Positions 14,269 through 17,518 of a stretch of 17,518 nucleotides of DNA are shown here, in pieces. Position numbers and translations under genes: made by a program. Where the stretch lies: contig JALHSW010000062.1 of assembly GCA_022865365.1 (NCBI GenBank), forward strand, positions 1 through 17,518. Reading direction: 5' to 3'. This stretch comes from Acidimicrobiia bacterium. Its GTDB lineage: Bacteria > Actinomycetota > Acidimicrobiia > IMCC26256 > PALSA-555. Position 1 is the first letter of the stretch. Every line of letters begins with the position of its first letter. The notes under the pieces were generated by a model. The model saw only the letters and a program-made list of their open reading frames with translations, ran no database searches and was not told the DNA's origin.

Positions 14269-16047
14269 TCAGCGCAGATCCTCGAGCGGGCGGACGCGCA
14301 GCCCGTCGGCTTCGACGCGAGCCGCGAAGTCCTCGAGCGCGAGCGTGACCGCCAACGGATCACGGCCTCGACCGTCGAGCAGATAGATGCGACGTCCCGA
14401 TGGGTCTGGCACGTCCTCGGGCCGGAACGTCGCGTTCGGGCGGACAAGACGCTGCTTGCCCGGGCCGGTACGGCAGTAGAACTGGTCGAACGCGTCGAGG
14501 GCCCGCCCGGGCACGAAATCACGCACCGGCGTACCCGTCGAGTTGGAGATCACCTCCCACGACTTGTCGCAGTCGTCATGCGCCCGGTTCCAGCGCAACG
14601 TGCGGCTCTTGCCCCAACCCCCGTTCGCGACGGGCACCCCGACCGCCGCGAGATCCGCGAGCCGGTCGGTCGCGTGCGACGCGGTGCGACCGTCGACGAC
14701 AAGGGTCGCACCCATGTCGGCAATGGTCCCGACCACTCCGTTGCGCTTGAGCTCGCGGCCGTCGACTCGCACCCCGAGGTACACGGTGGTCTTCGCGTCC
14801 TTGGGTGCCTTGGCGACCCCGACGCCGAGCGCCGCGACGCCGTGGGCACCGACCGTGAGGACGAAATACAACCCGACCAACGATGCTGCTGCGACGCCGA
14901 CGCGCCGTCGGCCCTTGGGTGTCTGAAAGGGTGTGAGCAGCGCATCGGCGCGGGTCTTCGCCGCGAGATCGATGACGTCGTCGGCGGGGTCACCCGCGAA
15001 CAGCGCCTTGCCCGCGGCGATCATCGCGTCGCGTTCGGCACCGGGCGTCGTAGCACCCTCGAGCGCGTCGGCGAGCTCGTCGTTGTCGTGCGCGTACCGG
15101 CTGACGCCCGAACCGGCCATGTACTTCGCGTTGTCCTTGCCGTGCCCGGCGATCGGCTGGAACGAGATGACGGGGACCCCCGCCGCAAACGCCTCCATCG
15201 CGGAGAGCCCGCCCGCGTTCTCCACGAGCGCGTCGGCCGCGGCCATGAGACCGGGCATGTCGTCGGTCCAGCCCAGCACCGTGGCGTTGAACCCGCGCTC
15301 GAGGAGCGAGGCCCGCAGCTTCTCGTCCGTCCCGCACACGACGATCGGGTGGTAGGCGTCGCCACACCTCGTGACTGCATCGACGGTCGCGCCGACGTCG
15401 CCGACTCCCCACGAACCGGCCACGACGAGGACGGCGTGCTCATGGGGCTCGATGCCCATCCGCCGGCGCATGTCGTCGCGGTCGGGCTTGTCGCCACGGA
15501 AGCTGTCGCCCACGAGCGGACCCGACGCGACGTTCGTGTGCCCACCACGCTTGGCCGCGGTCTCGGCCGACATCGGGCTCACCGCCATGTGCAGGTCGAC
15601 CCCCGGGTGGACCCACAGCGGGTGGACCGCGAAGTCGGTGAGGAAGGTCGCGACCGGGACGCGCAGCCAACCCTTCTTGCGCATGCGTCCGAGGACGAGC
15701 GACGCGAGCGGGTAGGTGGAGACCACCGCGTCGGGCCGCGTGCGACGCAGCTCGCGTCGTAGCGCCCGCCGGGTGAGCATGCTCATCGCGCGAACCACGG
15801 GGCCCCAGAGGATCGCGCCCCCGCGGTCGAGCGCCTGATAGGTGAGGTCATAGGTCCAGGCGAGGCGCTTGAGCTGGAAGAGGTAGGTCCAGCGGACGAA
15901 GCCACCGAGGCGCAGCGGGATCATCTCGAGGTAGTCGACGACGCGGACCGTGTGGCCCTGGGCCTCGAGGCGGCGTTGCAGCTCGCGCGCAGCCCCGTCG
16001 TGACCTGCGCCCATCGACGCCGAGACGATCAGGATCCCACGACGCAC
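14269..16047 (-). CDS. GT28/MGDG-synthase-like glycosyltransferase with membrane anchor and degenerate NodB-like domain
   Basis: This 592-residue protein has three parts. Residues 1-175 match the MGDG-synthase N-domain (GILIVSASMGAGHDGAA; TFLTDFAVHPLWVHPGVD). Residues about 205-335 are the GT28 sugar-nucleotide-binding half (VLVVAGSWGVGD; VENAGGLSAMEAFAAGVPV; GHGKDNAKYM). So it probably transfers a sugar to a lipid on the cytoplasmic face. A single hydrophobic segment (about 383-412) follows. Residues 419-592 read like a NodB deacetylase whose motifs have decayed: VYLGVRVDGRE for VYLTFDDGP, ATLVVDGRTAS then ANGGWG for the ATFF...H-x3-H region, STGTPVRDFVPG for the RPP motif, and RIYLLDGRG for LLHD. 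The GTG start at 16045-16047 lies six bases after a TAATCT -10 box (leaderless). The stop overlaps a possible CTG start of the deacetylase. Sugar and acceptor are unknown. Confidence 0.85.
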   Translation of the reverse strand: MRRGILIVSASMGAGHDGAARELQRRLEAQGHTVRVVDYLEMIPLRLGGFVRWTYLFQLKRLAWTYDLTYQALDRGGAILWGPVVRAMSMLTRRALRRELRRTRPDAVVSTYPLASLVLGRMRKKGWLRVPVATFLTDFAVHPLWVHPGVDLHMAVSPMSAETAAKRGGHTNVASGPLVGDSFRGDKPDRDDMRRRMGIEPHEHAVLVVAGSWGVGDVGATVDAVTRCGDAYHPIVVCGTDEKLRASLLERGFNATVLGWTDDMPGLMAAADALVENAGGLSAMEAFAAGVPVISFQPIAGHGKDNAKYMAGSGVSRYAHDNDELADALEGATTPGAERDAMIAAGKALFAGDPADDVIDLAAKTRADALLTPFQTPKGRRRVGVAAASLVGLYFVLTVGAHGVAALGVGVAKAPKDAKTTVYLGVRVDGRELKRNGVVGTIADMGATLVVDGRTASHATDRLADLAAVGVPVANGGWGKSRTLRWNRAHDDCDKSWEVISNSTGTPVRDFVPGRALDAFDQFYCRTGPGKQRLVRPNATFRPEDVPDPSGRRIYLLDGRGRDPLAVTLALEDFAARVEADGLRVRPLEDLR

Positions 16048-16053
16048 ATCCCG

Positions 16054-16059
16054 AGATTA
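16054..16059 (-). promoter_or_regulatory. candidate -10 box (TAATCT) for the glycosyltransferase operon
   Basis: On the minus strand TAATCT is followed by six bases and the GTG at 16047, the leaderless spacing seen at other genes in this window. It is the strongest -10 match here. The 8-bp repeat array ends about 32 bp upstream of it. No good -35 is visible. Confidence 0.5.
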
Positions 16060-16091
16060 CTTGGCCACCTCGAGGACGGCAGAACGGCCAG

Positions 16092-16147
16092 GAATCCCGG
16101 AATCCCGGAATCCCGGGATCTGGAGATCTGGCGTTCTGGGCTTCTGG
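16092..16147. repeat. seven-unit tandem array with 8-bp period
   Basis: Seven contiguous 8-bp units run through 56 bp: GAATCCCG three times, then GGATCTGG, AGATCTGG, CGTTCTGG and GCTTCTGG. All share T and C at positions 4-5 and a final G. The array starts right beside the UbiA-type stop codon and ends about 32 bp before the -10 box of the glycosyltransferase operon. The period is not a codon multiple and no gene covers it. The 9-mer AATCCCGGA from the array recurs at 17208-17216, beside the predicted promoter of the UbiA-type gene. Confidence 0.7.
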
Positions 16148-16148
16148 G

Positions 16149-17195
16149 CTAGTTCGTCCCGTCGACGAGCACGCCGGCGAGCATCCCTGCGACGAGCAGC
16201 GCGCCAGCGAGGCGCGTGTGCACGAACGCGATGGCCGCGAACCAGAGCGGCCAGATCGGGAACCCCGCGGGCGGCTCCGCCGGCTTCGGCTCGGAGAACG
16301 GCTTCCACACCTTCACGAGGCGAACCACGCCGACGACACACACGAGCGAGAGGATCGGGAACGTACCGACCGCCACGAGCACGGCCACCAGCGGATAGAA
16401 CGCCGCCATCATGAGCTGCGTGAGCCGCCGGGCGCGCCGCTCCCCCATGATGACGGGCAGGGTGCGCGTACCGTCGGGCTCGTCCCACGGGATCTTGTCG
16501 ATGTGCTTGCCCATGAGCACGGCGGTGCACAGCAGCGCGTACGGGATCGACGCGAGCACGATCTCCCAGGGGATCGACCCAACCGTGGCGTAGTACGTGC
16601 CTCCGACCATCAGCGGGCCCCAAACGATGAACACCGTGGGCTCGCCGAGCCCGTGCTTCTTGAGCCGCAGCGGCGGCGCCGTGTACGCGACCGAGAGCAG
16701 GAAGCCGCCGAGCGCGAAGGCGACCATGGGCCATCCCCGCTCGATCGTCAGCACGATGAGGATCCCGACATCGAGCAGGTTGACGACGAGCGCACGCACG
16801 GCGAGACCGGTGCGCGTGGTCATCCCCGAGAGCACCGGGTGCGGTGCGTACAGGGCGCGCGGGTACTGCTCGTCGTCGGTGCCGACCTGGAGGTCCCAGA
16901 GGTCGTTCATGAGGTTGTTGGCCATGTGCGCGAGCAGGATTCCGACCGTCGCGAGTGCCCAGAGCCACACATCGGCGTCGCCCGCTGCGTTCCACCAGGC
17001 GAGGAGCCCGGCGACGAAACCCGCCGTGAGGGTCATGGGCAGGACCGCCGCGCGCACGAGCAGGATCCATCGCGTGACCACGTCGAGATCGCCCGGAGGA
17101 GGGTTGCCCGTGGCCAACGCGACCCGCCACCGGTGGGGGACGCCCGTCGAATCGGTCGCGGCGGAGGCGTCGGGGAGCTGTCCGCGAGCGGTCAC
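16149..17195 (-). CDS. UbiA-family prenyltransferase
   Basis: This 348-residue membrane enzyme should join a polyprenyl diphosphate to an acceptor. It has about eight or nine membrane segments and both Asp-rich motifs of the family: AHMANNLMNDLWDLQVGTDDEQYPR (first, N-D-x-x-D core) and KHIDKIPWDEPDGTRTLPVIMGER (second). SVAYTAPPLRLKKHGLGEPTVFIVWGP between them is the usual YxxPPLRLK-type stretch. The wording is nearer MenA/UbiA quinone prenyltransferases than the arabinan-precursor enzyme, but the acceptor cannot be fixed and no quinone gene is nearby. The GTG start at 17193-17195 follows a TACGCT -10 box by seven bases. It lies upstream of and in the same direction as the glycosyltransferase operon, separated by the repeat array and a separate promoter, so co-regulation is uncertain. 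Confidence 0.85.
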   Translation of the reverse strand: MTARGQLPDASAATDSTGVPHRWRVALATGNPPPGDLDVVTRWILLVRAAVLPMTLTAGFVAGLLAWWNAAGDADVWLWALATVGILLAHMANNLMNDLWDLQVGTDDEQYPRALYAPHPVLSGMTTRTGLAVRALVVNLLDVGILIVLTIERGWPMVAFALGGFLLSVAYTAPPLRLKKHGLGEPTVFIVWGPLMVGGTYYATVGSIPWEIVLASIPYALLCTAVLMGKHIDKIPWDEPDGTRTLPVIMGERRARRLTQLMMAAFYPLVAVLVAVGTFPILSLVCVVGVVRLVKVWKPFSEPKPAEPPAGFPIWPLWFAAIAFVHTRLAGALLVAGMLAGVLVDGTN

Positions 17196-17202
17196 GACCG
17201 GC

Positions 17203-17208
17203 AGCGTA
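17203..17208 (-). promoter_or_regulatory. candidate -10 box (TACGCT) for the UbiA-type gene
   Basis: On the minus strand TACGCT is followed by seven bases and the GTG at 17195, compatible with a leaderless mRNA; no ribosome binding site is present. The sequence just upstream (TCCGGGATT) repeats the 8-bp array motif found before the next operon. Confidence 0.4.
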
Positions 17209-17263
17209 ATCCCGGAGATGCCACGAATTCCGGGCTCGGTGTGGCAGGATTTTGGTTGGTTCA

Positions 17264-17277
17264 GCGCCGAGTGGCGC
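17264..17277 (+). other. small stem-loop in the leader of the histone H1-like gene
   Basis: GCGCC (17264-17268) pairs with GGCGC (17273-17277) around GAGT. It lies 19 nt before the start codon of the Lys-rich protein and just upstream of its ribosome binding site. The stem is short and may be chance. Confidence 0.2.
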
Positions 17278-17296
17278 AGAAGCGAGGGGGACGATC

Positions 17297-17518
17297 ATGC
17301 CGGTGAAGCGCACTGCGAAGCGCTCGACAGCCAAGAAGCGCAAGGCTCCTGCCCGCAGGGCGGCGGCCCGCAAGCCTGCGAAGAAGCGCAGCGCCAAGAA
17401 GGCCACCAAGAAGCGGGCACCCGCCAAGCGGAAAGCCACCAAGAAGCGGAAAACCACCAAGAAGCGGGCACCCGCCAAGCGGAAAGCCACCAAGAAGCGG
17501 AAGGCCACCAAGAAGCGG
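17297..17518 (+). CDS. histone H1-like Lys/Ala/Arg-rich protein, N-terminal part (cut by window end)
   Basis: The frame opens with ATG at 17297, preceded by GAGGGGG at 17284-17290 (six-base spacing), and stays open to the window end, giving 74 residues. It starts MPVKRTAKRSTAKKRKAPAR and is almost only Lys, Arg, Ala, Thr and Pro. A 17-residue unit (KKRAPAKRKATKKRK plus TT or AT) is tandemly repeated; the DNA at 17403-17451 is identical to 17454-17502 (51-bp period). Such tails bind DNA electrostatically, as in histone H1-like proteins and the Lys-rich arms of some actinobacterial HU proteins. No HU fold precedes it here. A chromosome-compacting role is inferred. The 101-bp gap to the divergent UbiA-type gene holds both genes' control regions. 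Confidence 0.75.
   Translation, partial: MPVKRTAKRSTAKKRKAPARRAAARKPAKKRSAKKATKKRAPAKRKATKKRKTTKKRAPAKRKATKKRKATKKR

Noticed and set aside
14578..15762. Plus-strand open frame of 394 codons opposite the glycosyltransferase
   Set aside because: The product is Arg/Asp/Glu/His-rich antisense sequence with no domain; the minus-strand gene carries the GT28 motifs.
16057..17511. Minus-strand open frame of 484 codons through the UbiA-type gene and the H1-like gene
   Set aside because: It is out of frame with the prenyltransferase motifs and is the antisense of the Lys-rich repeat at its start (FRFLVAFRLAGARFLV), so it is a shadow.
1..17518. CRISPR arrays, tRNA/rRNA genes, transposases, phage genes or antiphage systems
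   Set aside because: None was seen. The only regular repeats are the 8-bp array, the 12-bp-spaced GTCGACCC copies and the 51-bp coding repeat, none of which has CRISPR-like unit and spacer sizes.

Overview
This 17.5 kb window is high-GC, densely packed and free of mobile elements. It looks like the chromosome of a high-GC actinobacterium. The evidence is frequent GTG starts, several TANNNT -10 boxes placed so that the transcript would begin at the start codon (leaderless), a luciferase-like protein of the F420-associated type, an ACAD10/11-like acyl-CoA dehydrogenase and a Lys/Ala/Arg-rich histone H1-like protein. An Acidimicrobiia-type lineage is my guess; the sequence alone does not prove it.

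Region by region. (1) 1-4108 (+) is a vitamin B1 salvage operon: the end of thiamine pyrophosphokinase (thiN), then the thiamine ABC importer thiB, thiP and thiQ, with overlapping or 8-nt junctions. Imported thiamine would be bound by ThiB, moved by ThiP/ThiQ and pyrophosphorylated by ThiN. (2) 4222-6661 (+) is an OmpR-type response regulator, a sensor kinase with almost no extracytoplasmic domain, and a stand-alone ribB, joined by GTGA and TGATG overlaps. (3) 6688-8304 holds a YhhN/lysoplasmalogenase-like membrane protein (-) and a BrkB/YihY membrane protein (+), the latter preceded by a 22-codon leader ORF with a strong ribosome binding site. (4) 8444-8980 (+) is a VOC/glyoxalase-fold protein. 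(5) 9140-12586 is a lipid-metabolism block: a membrane fatty acid desaturase (-), divergent from an acyl-CoA dehydrogenase and a luciferase-like oxidoreductase (+). A 20-bp palindrome overlaps the predicted -10 box of the desaturase, and a 13-bp inverted repeat precedes the oxidoreductase. (6) 12611-17195 (-) reads, in transcription order, UbiA-family prenyltransferase, a large glycosyltransferase, a polysaccharide deacetylase and a DMT-family transporter. The last three form a likely operon. (7) 17297-17518 (+) is the start of a histone H1-like protein with a 17-residue tandem repeat, cut by the window edge.

The most unusual element is the glycosyltransferase at 14269-16047. A cytoplasmic MGDG-synthase-like GT28 domain is followed by one membrane segment and a C-terminal domain that reads like a NodB polysaccharide deacetylase with every catalytic motif eroded. 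The next gene encodes an intact NodB deacetylase with all motifs present. I infer a coupled envelope glycolipid or glycan system: synthesis inside, an outward-facing pseudo-deacetylase on the same polypeptide, an active deacetylase partner and possibly a flippase-like DMT protein. A seven-unit array of 8-bp repeats lies just upstream of this operon's predicted leaderless promoter.
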